Assembly: GCF_013426205.1 (NCBI RefSeq)
Contig: NC_089422.1
Coordinates: 4,030,001-4,094,000 of the forward strand
Direction: 5' to 3'
Length of the DNA: 64,000 nt
Source of the DNA: Metarhizium brunneum
Taxonomy: Eukaryota > Ascomycota > Sordariomycetes > Hypocreales > Clavicipitaceae
How positions within the stretch are numbered: position 1 is the first letter of the stretch; each line of letters opens with the position of its first letter. Under the pieces are notes generated by a model that saw only the letters and a program-made list of their open reading frames with translations, had not been told where the DNA came from and did no database searches. Made by a program: the position numbers and the translations under genes. Positions 12,453 to 23,936 of the stretch are shown here, in pieces.

Positions 12453-13852
12453 TCATCGCTTCTTATTCTTGCGCTTGCTGGACTTGCCGCTCTTTTCCAT
12501 CCCGGATGATTTCGCCTTGCCGAGAGAGTCGGTGCTCTTGTCCAGGAGCTCAAAGTCATCGCCGGCGGATTCGCTAGTGGGAGTTTGCTGAGAAACATCA
12601 ACTACTTCCTCAGCGTCGACAGTCTCAGAGTCCGAAACAGCATCTCTGCTACCGGTGAAACGGCCGACAGTCAAATTGAAGATATGCATGGGAAGGCGCA
12701 CGACGGCGGTGTCCCTGAAGGTAGGCTGCAGAAGCTCATTGGGCTGTCTCGTTTGTTAGTATGCATACTTGAGAATGTTCATGTGCAAAAGGGCCAGCGG
12801 CGACACTCACGTCGAGGAGATACTCGTTGACATTGCCTTCCTCATCTTGCTCTTCCAAGTAGACGTCTCCTAAAGAGTCAACTACGAGGATTTTGCCGTT
12901 TTCAGCAACGACTCTCTTGCGAACACCAGTAGGGCCGGAAGAGGCATCACGAGAAGCGCTAGGGGTCTTCTTAGTAACCTTCCTAGCACGTCCACGGCCG
13001 CCCTCCTTCTTGGCTTCCTTCTCTTGCATGCGACGTTCCTTTCGGTTTTGGGGCACTGGGGGAGGAGCCTCCTCGTCCGAGGCCGTAGCGGGTGTAGAAG
13101 ACCGAGGTTCAATATTCGGGATGCCCAAATTTCCGCCCCAAGCAGTGTCCCTGGCGAACTTGACGTAGCGCCCGACAAACTCGCGCTGCCGCTTCCAGCT
13201 CATGTACAAGATCAAGTAGTGGATAGCACCGCCGCCAACAATGAAAAGGCCAACCATGACAGTTCCCAAACCGGGTCGGTACCTGTCGTAGTAGTAATCG
13301 GTGCCCTTCCAAAGAGGGAATCCATGGGCAAGAAAATGGTCGTAGCGGTCTCTCGAAGGGCCCTTCAAGATGTTGGCAATCAAGCTAAGTCGGGTCTGGC
13401 GCTCCGAAGCTTGCTTGACAGCGGCCTTGACCTCTGCTGAGCTGGGAGGCTTGATGGCGCTCTTCTTTCCCTTGCCACCGGCTTTCTTTGCGCGCTCGGC
13501 CCTCAGTCGCTGCGCAACCTTGTCAGGATGAAGGGCGATGGTCTTCTTTCGGTGGGCTCTGTTGATGTCATCGAAGGAGGCACTGGGAGGCACACCAAGG
13601 ATGTCGTAAAAGGTCGCAGCAGGGTTGGGCTCGTGGGCAGAGATTTCATCTCGGATTCGGAAGATCTCACGATCTGGGACACGGATTAGCGACTGGGAGA
13701 AAGAAGAGATTCTCCATCTCTAATGGCACTGCGACATGGACTGCGACAGCAATGGCCACGGATACATATCTGGCCTTACCTTCTTTGCTCCATGCGGCCG
13801 TGAGCGGCGTGAGGAGGGACAGCAGCCCGAGGGAAAGATACGCGATCTTCAT
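12453..13852 (-). CDS. erj5: ER membrane J-domain protein Erj5
   Basis: Three exons: 13852-13780, 13673-12811 and 12743-12453. Introns are 106 and 67 nt with GTAAGG and GTGAGT donors. The product is 408 aa. A cleavable signal peptide (MKIAYLSLGLLSLLTPLTAA) leads into a J domain from about residue 43 (FYDILGVPPSAS), with the HPD motif near residue 73. A Lys/Ala-rich insertion of about 30 residues follows HPD. One transmembrane segment lies near residues 155-180 (TVMVGLFIVGGGAIHYLIL). A basic and acidic cytosolic tail ends in a Lys/Ser-rich stretch. This order matches the fungal Erj5 family: type I ER membrane co-chaperones of lumenal Hsp70 (Kar2/BiP) that support protein folding. The lumenal placement of the J domain follows from the signal peptide. 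A run of 17 A (T on the sense strand) lies about 95 bp upstream of the ATG. Confidence 0.88.
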
Positions 13853-14729
13853 AGCGGCGAGAAACGGCACACACCGCCGACGACTATGGCATGAAGGGTC
13901 GCAAAGATTCAATTGCTTTGTTGGATGCACAAACTGACAGTCTGCAAAAAAAAAAAAAAAAAGACGAGGCCTGGTGATGCCGTGGCACAAGGCCAGGTGG
14001 CTTAACACCCAAGAACGGCTAGCCAAAGTGACAAATGACAGGGGGGCGATGCACAAGTGTGGGACAGGGGCAGGCCTCTTGAGTCTTGACTCTTGACGGG
14101 TCGCTCTTGCCCCCGAATTTCAAGTGCCGGCCCGCAGCCCGTTTATGCGACATTCCAGTCCTGTCAACCGCTGGTTGCAAGAGTGTCGTGAGCTCAGCTT
14201 CAAACATGGAGTTTATCTAAAGCCGTGGATTTAGCTGCCTGCCAGAATCATCTTCAAGCACCCCATCTGATCACTGTTGAGCTCACACCCACAAGTCGGA
14301 CCCCATCTGGACCACGGCAAGTAGGCATGATTTCCAGCCTCGAGAACTTTCCTTGAGCCGTCAACTTCAATACTCCGCATCCTTAGTGATGCCGACGTGT
14401 CCAGAGTACTCTGGGTGAAATTCATGTATTCCAGCTAACAGGGCGCCTCATATTCTCAGACGGCTATTAATCTCATATCTGAATGAAAACAAGCATTCTG
14501 TGTATTAACAAGGCAAAAGCTAAATCGTACCAGTTTTCTTCTCTTTCACCGTTGGTGGTTGGTGGGCATTTGTCCCAACTGATAAGAAAGAGAAGGCACC
14601 ACGCAGTCTCATATTCCGGATATCTATATATAAAAGAAGCAAGTTGGTGCAAGATTAATCGTCTTTAACCGTCTCATTCGTCTTCAAATCTCTTAAACCA
14701 CCCCTGTCTTTACTCGTCTCTAACCGTCC
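13853..14729. other. Gap between erj5 promoter and Hsp70-like 3' end
   Basis: No coding frame is supported. It contains the erj5 promoter with a poly-A/T tract (13946-13962). From about 14430 rightward the base composition becomes AT-richer, which marks the edge of the Hsp70-like island. A degenerate 10-bp tandem repeat begins at about 14656. Confidence 0.5.
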
Positions 14730-14757
14730 TTAATCGTCTTCAACCACATCCGTCTTT
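14656..14757. repeat. Degenerate tandem repeat, ~10-bp unit AANCGTCTTY
   Basis: Roughly nine imperfect units of the type aatcgtcttt, aaccgtctc, attcgtcttc, actcgtctct and aatcgtcttc run through 14656-14757. The last 28 bp, in minus sense, encode the final residues of the Hsp70-like protein and its stop codon. Confidence 0.6.
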
Positions 14758-16983
14758 AGAGACTCGCTCACGCTGTGCGCCGCAACTATCTTGTCTTCGT
14801 AGAAGACCTGAAAGTCTTGCGAGATTCCTTGTGTTACCATCTCGATTTTGTAGGGTAATTCGTAAAATATATGGCCGTCGTCATTCGTTTTCTCTGGAAG
14901 CACAGTAATATCTGGGATATATGACCATCGCATGCGACAAAGCAACCTGACGGTATGATCAAATCTGTTTGGTGGAGTTTCAGCCAGAGAATACACCATC
15001 TCGTTTACGATTTCCGTAGGCTGTTCTGTTAAGGCCTGGAAGAAGTCAAAGACAGCAGGCTCATTCCCGTTAACCACCTCGCCCTATGCTTCGTCAGACC
15101 ATGCCCTTGACTTCTGAACATGAGGTCAATGTTACCTTATAAATAAACCAGTGGATTTGGTCCGAGGCCTGATAATCTTGTTGCACAGGGCACCACTCCT
15201 TGTCATTTATATCGTGGATATCCTCATCAAAAGGGAGGGCATTGTATGTAGTTCCAATGCTAGCCCGAGCAAATCTGGAGTCAACTAAGCTGTGTTGTGC
15301 TGAGTTTTGAGATTGCTCCTTCTTCAAGCCATTTATTACTGCTCCCTCGCAAATTGCTGTCCATCTGTAAATAAACATGAGAGGTTAAGCCACAACAAAT
15401 ACCTGCCTTTTTTATCTCATCAGCGAAACTTACGGGTCATTACCTTCGTCTTGGAGGATTTGGATACTCTTAAACTTTAACCTAATCTCCTTCTGGAGAT
15501 AGTCGTACAGAGCACGAGATCTTCCAAAACCGCCTACAAGCAGTACATACTGTTAAGAGCTGTTAGAATGCAAGAGTTTGACAAATTTTCATGTAGATTG
15601 CACGTACCTTGGGCGGTCTCCTGTACTTCCTATGGGCCTCCCTTATTTGGCCCAAGACTAACGATGCAACCTCGCCCAAGACATCCTTAAAGACGGACCA
15701 GATATCATCTCTTCTTTAAAATCAGCCTCTCATGTCTCTAAGCTAACAGATTTTAAATCGCCTCGGACAAGATCTTACCTTCCAAGTATAATATCCTGGG
15801 GATGTCCAACATCGGCTAGACTCGCACAATATGGAATTCGGACGGTCCACGACTTATTATTATTTGTAAACCCAGGCTTGATGCCGTTTTCCCAATTATC
15901 ATTAAGAATTCTTTGCCACTCTTCACGAGACAAAGCTTCTAGGACTTCCCGTGGCATCTTGCTCTTTAGTACACGCCCAAAAGCTTCATCTAGTCGTACT
16001 GCACCGCAAAGCCCCCCTGTAAAACACATTTAGTAAACCTGAGAATAATCCTGCATAGGCTGACTTACCATCGCCGGGGACGCTTTCTCGAATTGATAAG
16101 AGAAGCGGCCTTAAGATCTTATAGGTGATGATGTCCTGGTCTTGATTAATCCCAGCCCAGTTGAACATTGGCTCAGCTGCTGTAACTTACCACAGTACCA
16201 CCGCCACAATCACAGACCACAACATCATCATTTCTCTATTTCGAAGTCAGTGAATAATAATAGAACAGAATAGTGATATTCGAATCCAGAGAATATACTC
16301 ACCTTTATATCTGGCCTTCGATACATTTTGTGTAGTGTTGCAAGTGCTGCAGCTTCAGGCTCCGACAAAAAGGTCAAACTAGTTTTGCCAGCCGCTCGCT
16401 TATCTAGTAATCCCGCAGCTGCAATGGCCCTATGCATTCTGATTTGAGCATAGGCTGGCCAAATTGCTGGCAAAGTTACCACAAATTTGAAGGTTGAGAG
16501 TCTGACCATGCTCTCTCCTATGGCCCTCTCTATCACTTGCAGGCTGTGCTCCCATAGCAGTCGAAGGTAGTCCGCGATGACCTCTGTCACATGTTTGTTT
16601 TCCGCTTTTAGCAAGGATTTTGCAGTTCGAATATATTTCGTGTTTTTGATATGGGCGGGCATGTGTTCATCATCGAGCAGTAAGAGTTTAAACCATCGCA
16701 AAGCATTTTGCTCTGACCTCACCTCATAGCCCCATGTTGGTGTCTTACTGTTACCGTCATAGTAGATAGCAGTAGGGACTTTTCGTTTCGTGAAGCAGTA
16801 AAGGTTGGGCGAGCTCCAGCTCGAAACAAAGTGTACCCGGTCTGGCTCGGCGTCTCGAGCAAAGGCAACACCAGAGTACCTAGAACCGGTCAGCAAAACT
16901 GTAATCTTTTCTATTATACGCTCATATAGAACAGACGTGGTGCCAAAATCAATTCCCACTATGATAGAATGAGAACGAGCCAT
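14730..16983 (-). CDS. Hsp70-like (HSPA12-type, actin-fold ATPase) protein
   Basis: Nine exons: 16983-16937, 16879-16303, 16235-16191, 16135-16069, 16016-15779, 15710-15608, 15549-15434, 15364-15136 and 15083-14730. The eight introns are 52-69 nt and all are GT-AG. The product is 591 aa. The actin-like ATPase motifs are intact. Phosphate-1 is DFGTTYSG (residues 12-19), reached only by removing the first intron, whose donor is an unusual GTCTGT. Phosphate-2 is DCGGGTV (217-223). The adenosine motif is LVGGFGRS (363-370). The C-terminal half is short and lacks a normal Hsp70 substrate-binding and EEVD tail, as in the fungal Hsp70-like/HSPA12-type family. Members are diverse and mostly uncharacterised, so the cellular role is unknown. 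The gene is AT-richer and more intron-dense than its neighbours. It is divergent from the coiled-coil gene at 17434, with 450 bp between starts. Confidence 0.82.
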
Positions 16984-17433
16984 GATGTGGACGTAGGTTT
17001 ATTGGAAGACCATGCTCGGGTTATCGATCGTTATTTGCCGCCAACGGGATGTGGATTGATATAGGAGAAGCTTTGTGTACGCTAGAAAATTTGCAGATAA
17101 ATCCTGCTCGATGGTCTAAAGTTGCAAGGAGAGAGGCACAAATAACGTTTGTAGCACAAACAATTTTACTTTCCAGTCGGCTCACTTCATTCTCACTTAC
17201 CATTCACTTTCTTCTCATTTTCAACCCCCCTCATTTTCCCCGTTATTAAGCGAAGCTATGGGACACAATAGAAATAAAACCTTCCATCTAAAAGAATTCA
17301 ATTTGTTTTTAAGTCCTTCGACCTTCTAATCTGCTCCTCTTGCTCCACCATTCATCTCAGTTTTCGGTTACGATACCATCCTCCGATCTCTTTACCATCG
17401 AATTAGTAGCCAAATCTCGCATAATCTATCAAA
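16984..17433. promoter_or_regulatory. Shared 450-bp divergent promoter region
   Basis: It separates the start codons of the Hsp70-like gene (-) and the coiled-coil gene (+), so both are probably driven from here. The right half is T/C-rich, as expected of a fungal leader. No specific factor site is claimed. Confidence 0.5.
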
Positions 17434-18990
17434 ATGACACCAAGAAGAAGCACTCGTATTGCTAGCGAAAGACTTGGGTCTGAAGGCGACGTAGAATATG
17501 TACCCCCGGCAGAGACGACCACCATTTGTACCAAGAAAGGTCAGCTGGCCACCAATTCAACTCCAGGTAAACGAAAGAAAGTCAAAATCCGAACAGGAAA
17601 CACAAACTCTCGAATAAGAGGAAATGATTTTGAGGAAGAGAATGCATCACTTGGCGAGAAAGAAATACAAACCACCTCAAAGTTGGCAGAAAAGAGACCA
17701 CTTCAAGTCTCCAATGCAACAGACCCTGCAACAAAGCGACTCAAGTATGATGAAGGGGTTCAGAATCTTGCACAAACGCCCGAAGACGGGTACCATAGGC
17801 TGAGACGAAGACTGCTGCACTCAACCGAAAAGATTCTCGACCTCGAGCTAAACGCACAAGATAAAGACGATGAGGTAGCAGGGCTGAGGGATGAAAACTC
17901 TATGCTTTCAAAGCTTGTTGGCAATCTTGAGGCCGAAGTCGTACGTCTGATGGACAGCAATAACTTGATTCAGGTCAAATGCAGAGAGTTGGAAAAGCAT
18001 CGTGACGAAATTCAGCAAAACGCAATACAAGCTCTAGATGATGCTAAAAAACACCACACAAATGAGCTTTCAACTATATCTATTGATACCATCGACAAAA
18101 AATGGAGGCATCTCATCTATTGTATTCACGACTTGGTTGTCCAAAACCTCACCGCCGAACCGGCACAAGATGGCGATTTACAGACCAGACGGGCAGTAGG
18201 GAGACTCATTCGGGCGGTTAGAGAGAGACCCTATTTACAGACGTCACTCATCGAAAGGTACATTTGGAGATACATTTATAGATCTGTATTCCAAGCAGAT
18301 AGTGCGCTTTGGGGTGGCGCTAGCGGGCTTACCTTAACCACGATTTGCGGTGATCCAAGAGGTATGTGTCGCTCAAAATGTCGACTGAACTATGACTAGA
18401 GATCGAATCTTGATACATGTTCTCACTAACTACGGCATAAAGTTCAAATTGGGCTTTCAGTAACGGAAGTGATGAAATACCGGGCAGCGGAGACCCTTAT
18501 CTCCCGGTTTGGGGTGAATGAACGCCAGAGATTGATGCATATAGAAGACATCTACGAAGCTCTGGCGCCTTTCCAATCAAATCTGGTGACTACTGAGGTG
18601 CGGGAAGGCGTAGTCCTCGCATTCGATTCTGCTGTCAACATCATGAAAATGTTCATGAAGTCTCAAGATATATATGGGTTTGGGACTTGCTTTGAAGACT
18701 CTAATTCGAGGCAGGTGGCCTATGACAAAGAGAACATGAAAATTTCGACATGTTTGGTGCCTGACAGTCCTCACAGGAATCAACCAGAGAGATTTGAAGT
18801 TCTGCTGGTGCATAACCCACCGCTTTTTATTATCAGCATGACCGAGGGTGAGTATTTTGGGCGCAAGGAGTTAGTTTGCCGTGCAAACGTGACAGTTCGC
18901 AAGGAGGAAGTGTCAGATGATGATACAGAGAAGGGGTCAGGAGAACTAGAAGATAAGATTTCTGATGAAGTCAGCATCATTGTGAGCTGA
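17434..18990 (+). CDS. Unrecognised coiled-coil protein, probably nuclear
   Basis: Two exons, 17434-18361 and 18443-18990. The 81-nt intron has a GTATGT donor and AAG acceptor, with a CTAAC branch-like site upstream. The product is 491 aa and I do not recognise the family. The N-terminus is basic (MTPRRSTRIASERL) with a Lys/Arg cluster near residue 48 (GKRKKVKIR), which suggests nuclear localisation. Residues ~118-212 are a heptad-like coiled coil. The C-terminal ~270 residues look globular with mixed helix and strand, and end in an acidic tail. The intron assignment is supported by phase and by continuous plausible protein on both sides. The gene is AT-rich like the divergent Hsp70-like gene. 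A functional link to that ATPase is inferred only from the shared promoter and composition. Confidence 0.7.
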
Positions 18991-19811
18991 CTTCGCTGGG
19001 CAACTACGCACATGGCCAAGGAAGTGTAACGGTTCATGGCTACATATCTTGCTTATCTGTGATGAACTTGCTGAAGGGAAGGCTATGAGGGCGGTTTATA
19101 CAAAGTTAGTATACTAGACAGTGTTCATCGCTACGTACTCAAAAATGTACTTGATCTCATCAGAGGACCATCTTTCTGCGTAGCCGGTTGCTTTCACCCG
19201 TCTGTGAACACTGACTTGCACATACTAGCCTCGTAAGTGGAAGGTTATTGCTGGGCGTTACTCGACACGAAACTTATGTATTTCCCCCTTCAAGGAATGG
19301 AAGAGAAGTCAGGTTGATACGGTCTTTGGCAGAATATGTCTGCCTATAAAGGACACACAAACATGCCATTGACAGCATATTGCAGCATAGAGCGTGATGG
19401 TCAGGCGCCTGAGGGCGTCAAGTAACTTCAATGTTGACATGGTGGCTTTTTGCTTCCGCACTGTAGGTGATGTGAGTTGTGACTTGCCGCACAGTGCATA
19501 GAGACTCTGGAGTCATTGACAACATTGAACACATAAAATAATACCGTTGGTGTGGCCGCGCCCATTTTTTGCGAGTCTAATCCACCAAGTGGATCGACAT
19601 CTGGTGGAACCAGAACCGGGAACTACACTAGCTTCATGCACCACATCTGCATCCACTGGCAACATCTCCATGCAACTTTTTATGTACAGCTTGGACACCA
19701 CAAACAACAAGTTCATTGCCAATTTTAATTAAACAGAACTGCTTGAGACATATTCATTGTCCTTGCGATACGAGGGATACAAAGCCGGCATCCGCCCGGA
19801 TTGTCTGAATC
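18991..19811. other. Intergenic gap
   Basis: Holds the 3' region of the coiled-coil gene and the promoter of the G-patch gene. No coding frame, RNA gene or repeat is recognised. Confidence 0.5.
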
Positions 19812-20804
19812 ATGCCGTCGTTCAACGGCACCGCAGGACCAAGTGATGATGACGAGGACGACTACATGAACATGACGTTTGACGACCCTGTACCCCAAAA
19901 AGAAACCTCTCTACAACGAACACAGCGCTTAAAAAAGGAATCCCTGGCCAGAGGCCTAATAAAGTCCAAAGCACAACTCGCAGAAGAGGCCGCTGCAGCA
20001 AGAGAAAAGGCCCTCTCAACGTCTATGCTCGAAGCGCCCGGAGCAAAGAAGAGCAAAGGCCTGGCCATGATGGCCAAGATGGGATTTTCCGGAGGCGCAT
20101 TGGGCAAAAAGGACCACGATGGCGAGAGCTCCAGCAAACCAGAGCCGATCAAGGTCAGCATCAAAGAGGACCGGGGCGGCATTGGCCTGGAGAGCGAGAA
20201 GAAGCGCAAGTTTGACGAGGCCATGGAAGAGCGGGGCACCAAGACTGTCAAAATAGACCCAGACGAGTACAGGGAGAGAGTAAGAAAAGAGCGCGAGGAC
20301 GAGAGGCTCGAGAAGCAGTTTCACGCCGCGCAGCGTGTCGCGGAGCGCATGGACGAAGAGCAGGTCGCCCACGATGAGAGCGCGTCCGACGAGGAGTCAG
20401 AATCCGCGCCGCGTCCAAAACCTCTTTCCTCGCGGCCGCTCAAGTCGATTCCCGTGCTGTACCGTGGCCTCGTGCGCCACAGGGAGGAAAAGGAGCGTGA
20501 TAGGCGGATGAGGCATGACCTGGAGCAGTCTCTCTCGCGATTACCTACCTATGACGACGCCGACGAGGATGAAGACGACAAGAGGGCTTTGGGGAAGAAG
20601 AAGACCGTGTATGTTACTTCGGAGGACTTGGACGAGGAGGATGAGGAGCTGGATTCGTTTAATGCTCTTGAGCCCGCCGAGAGGCTGACAAGATTGGTCA
20701 AACACTTGCGAGAAAAGTACTGGTATTGCTTTTGGTGTAAGATGGGGTATGAGAGCAGTGAGATGGACGGGTGTCCGGGCGTCGCTGAGGAAGACCACGA
20801 TTGA
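19812..20804 (+). CDS. G-patch and DUF4187 protein (GPATCH11/CCDC75-like)
   Basis: Single-exon gene of 330 aa starting at the first ATG. It has an acidic N-terminus (DDDEDDYMNMTF), then a degenerate G-patch around residues 85-140 (MMAKMGFSGGALG, EDRGGIGLE). A long charged helical stretch follows (YRERVRKEREDERLEKQF). The C-terminal DUF4187 signature contains YCFWCKMGYESSEMDGCPG, whose cysteines suggest metal binding. This order is that of GPATCH11. G-patch proteins usually activate DEAH-box RNA helicases in splicing or ribosome biogenesis, but the partner here is unknown. Interruptions of the consensus G-patch by KDHDGESSSKPEP make helicase activation uncertain. Confidence 0.82.
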   Translation: MPSFNGTAGPSDDDEDDYMNMTFDDPVPQKETSLQRTQRLKKESLARGLIKSKAQLAEEAAAAREKALSTSMLEAPGAKKSKGLAMMAKMGFSGGALGKKDHDGESSSKPEPIKVSIKEDRGGIGLESEKKRKFDEAMEERGTKTVKIDPDEYRERVRKEREDERLEKQFHAAQRVAERMDEEQVAHDESASDEESESAPRPKPLSSRPLKSIPVLYRGLVRHREEKERDRRMRHDLEQSLSRLPTYDDADEDEDDKRALGKKKTVYVTSEDLDEEDEELDSFNALEPAERLTRLVKHLREKYWYCFWCKMGYESSEMDGCPGVAEEDHD

Positions 20805-21142
20805 CAGGGGCAGTGAAAATTATGGCACAAAAACTGTTGATACATCGACATGTATTCTAGGATTCGGCTCCCCTACGTCTCTTGAAACTCCATTGTGTCG
20901 GTCGTTGCTGAAATTCGTAGGAACCTTGCTGGGCAGAACTCCAGCGAGGAGTGAGACAGAAGGTGGTCGTTATGCAACGATGGAGATGACCCAGATGCGA
21001 TTTTATGTCCGAATTCTCATCAAGGTCAAGGGTTCACATGCAGCGTGTGGAGCACACACTCAACTATTCTCACACGTGCTGCGCATCAGGGAAAAAAAAC
21101 TTTCCACGACATATCCATAAACAGCTAATCAACCAAAGACAT
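20805..21142. other. Convergent 3' gap
   Basis: Short terminator region between the G-patch gene (+) and nop14 (-). Nothing else is recognised. Confidence 0.5.
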
Positions 21143-23936
21143 CTACCTGTTCCTGGACCGCTTCCTCGCCGACTTCTCTCTTTCATACGCATTGGCCTCC
21201 TTGCCCTCCTCGCTTTGAATCTCGGACACAATCCTTTTGAACTTCTTCTCATACGCCTCATCCTTGGCCTTCTTGATTCGGAGCTTCTCTCTTGCCATGA
21301 AATTGGCGTCCTTCCTCAGCTCCCTCATGGCCCCCTTGCGCTCCTTCTTGTGTTCGGCCTTCAACTTGGCCAACTCAGCACGCTCCCGGTCAGGGTCGTA
21401 ATGCTTGTCAGGATCGAATGTCTCTTCAAACTTGGGTATATATGTCTTGATAGCAAGTGGTCGATGGTGGTGCAGTTCCAAGGGCCGTCGTGATATTTGA
21501 GCCAGGCTGAGCATCCGCCCGAGTTTGGCTATTAGTTTTTCTGCCCTGTCCACTATTTGAGATGGCAATTGTGGCCGGCAGGTCTTGCTGGTGAGGTGCT
21601 CGAGTACCTTCACTACCTGGCCAAATGTCTCCAAGAATGCCTCCTTTCCAGACCACAAGTCAGCAGCGACATCTAGGATATCCAACATGGTGGCAATGAT
21701 TGCAGCCTTGGCAGAGTCGCTCTTCGAGCTGACAGCTGCACAATCGCCCAGAGTCAACTTCCTAACAGCAATAGCATCCAGTTTTTGAGCTCGAATACCA
21801 GCTGGGGGTTCGTGCCGAGGAAAGTTGCCAAGCCGTTTGGCCGGTGCAGATGGCGACAGAGCACATAGCGTGTTCAAGCAAAAGCCAGGCACTTCTGGAA
21901 CAAATCTCTTTGACAGTTGCTGATAATTCAAGGACAAGATGGCAAGATATGCACCTGTCGCATAATCGCATAGTTTATGAGGGACCTTCTGGCCCAAAAA
22001 CCGACCCATAGTGAGCAGAGATGGTGTTACGACTTGGTGGAAATGATCCGAGGTAGGAAATACGGTGCCAATAGCTGTTAGTACCACGAGATCTGATGGC
22101 TCCAGGGCCAGAGGTCGATCTTGACCAATGTCCGAGATATGATGGCGAAACCTTCGGCCCACCTCTGTTGGGAACATTTTGGAAAGAGAGTGAATATGAC
22201 GAATTAGACTCTCCAAAACGGCAAATGGCGGAGATGTCTTTTCATTCCACGGCAGAGCCACAAAGTCCACAAGAGCCATGGCAAAATTGCCCAGTTTTTC
22301 CTTGTTTTTGCTATCCAGTTTGGGATGATGAAGAGCTCGGATTCGTTGGACAATTGTTGGCAAGGATTTATGAGAGTAGGCTGTGGTTATGGCCTGAAAC
22401 TCGTCGCAAGACTGGGGACAAGGAAAGGTGAAAGGTAGGCCGTGCTCATCCGACTGTTCGGCCGCTGCCGCCCTTGCATCAGAGTCGACAATTCGAAAGA
22501 TAGGATTTCTGGCTTCTTCTTCGTTCAGCAAGCCCTTGGTAAACTCGTCTTCCTCATCCACCTCATTCTGTTGTGACATGTCGTCATCTTCCTCCGAATC
22601 TTCGTCACTATCCACAGGCTCGAGATCGGAACCGCTCGCGACGAGGTCGTCGTCAATGATAAAATCGTCTTCATCGTCAAAACCCATCTCTGTGGCAGTT
22701 GGACGAGCGCGAATACCGCTGCCCAAGCCAAAATCATCGTCGTCGTCATCAATTTCCATCCCGCCCAAGTCAGCTGCCTTGTCCTTATCTTCCTCTTCGT
22801 CCTCGCTGTCGGTCACATCCTCTCCCTTCATACGTCTCTGACGCTTATCCTCGAGTTCCTTCAATCTTTTAGACTCCTCCTCCGCCTTTTCCTCTTCAGT
22901 TTTAGTTCGCTCAGTAGGCTGAGCACGCTTGTCCTGTGCCAACTTTTTAACTTCAAGATCAAAGTTCCGGTCGAAAGCGTCTCTGTCAACACCAGCAATT
23001 GAAGATGCGTGAGTGCTATTGGCCCCATTCTCGCGTCGTGAACCCTTGGTAGATGTGAGAAGCGTCTGAATGCTTTGGAGTTCCTTGTCCAACTCGACAC
23101 GCATATCCTCGTCGACTTCCTTGGCAGCTTGTCTTTCATACTTGTGCATCTTGGATTTAGCAATGATTTCTTCCATGACTTCCTTCTTGGTTTTCTTCCT
23201 TTCTGGTTCATCTTGTTCACCTTCATCGTTATCTGCCGCTGCCATGGATCGCAGTCGCTTTAGCCGCTGCATTTCCCTTTCGGAACCATCGCTGTCGTAG
23301 TCCATGTCCAGGTCATCTTCCTGGAAGTCGTCCACTAGGTTGTCGTCGTCGAATTCCAAGGCTTTGCCCCCGTGGGTTAGACCGCCTTCCATGGGAATAT
23401 CGTCCTCTAGATCAAACATTGAGGTCTTCTTGTGACTTCGCTGTTTCTCTCTGGCGAATCGCTCGAGCATCTTGTCTTCCGGCGCCATCGTGGGGTCATA
23501 TTCGCCAAATCGTCTGTCCATAATGCCCCCAACCTTGTTGCGTCGCTGCATATCAACTAGCAGTGTCTCGCGTCTCTATTACACAACACCCTCGTTAGAC
23601 TGAGCCTCTGCAACAATGCGCAGTGATGAAACCCACCCTTTCTTCACCCACAGCTCTGGCGACGCCAGGTCGTCCTCGAATTCCCTTCGCAGCATCTCCG
23701 GTAGCGACTCGGTTGGTCGTCACGTCGAATTTGGGACCCCGGGCAGCATGCTTCAGATCAAACGGGTTAAACTGCTCGCGGATTCCCTCCAGGACCACAC
23801 CTCGCTGAAGTCTCTTATCGCTGCGTGCCTTTCCTTGCTCAGCGTTCTTACGGCGCTGTTTCTTCGACTGCTGAGGTCCAGTTATGCCCTGTTCTCTCAA
23901 TGACGCCTTGAGACGCTTGAGTTGTGACCCTGCCAT
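21143..23936 (-). CDS. nop14: Nucleolar complex protein Nop14 (U3 snoRNP / SSU processome)
   Basis: Two exons, 23936-23637 and 23575-21143, with a 61-nt intron (GTGGGT donor, TAG acceptor). The product is 910 aa, the expected length. Nop14 is needed for 18S rRNA processing and 40S assembly in the nucleolus, working with Noc4, Emg1 and the U3 snoRNP. The N-terminus has the conserved NPFDLK and, spanning the intron, GEERRRETLLVDMQRRNKVGG and DRRFGEYDP. Two long acidic Asp/Glu tracts lie in the middle. The C-terminal half is the conserved helical Nop14 region, and the protein ends in a Lys/Arg-rich tail (EKSARKRSRNR). It is divergent from the gene at 24303, with 366 bp between starts. Confidence 0.95.

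Noticed and set aside
14730..16983. Hsp70-like gene as a broken pseudogene
   Set aside because: The frame breaks are all explained by eight short GT-AG introns in correct phase, and the three ATPase motifs are intact after splicing.
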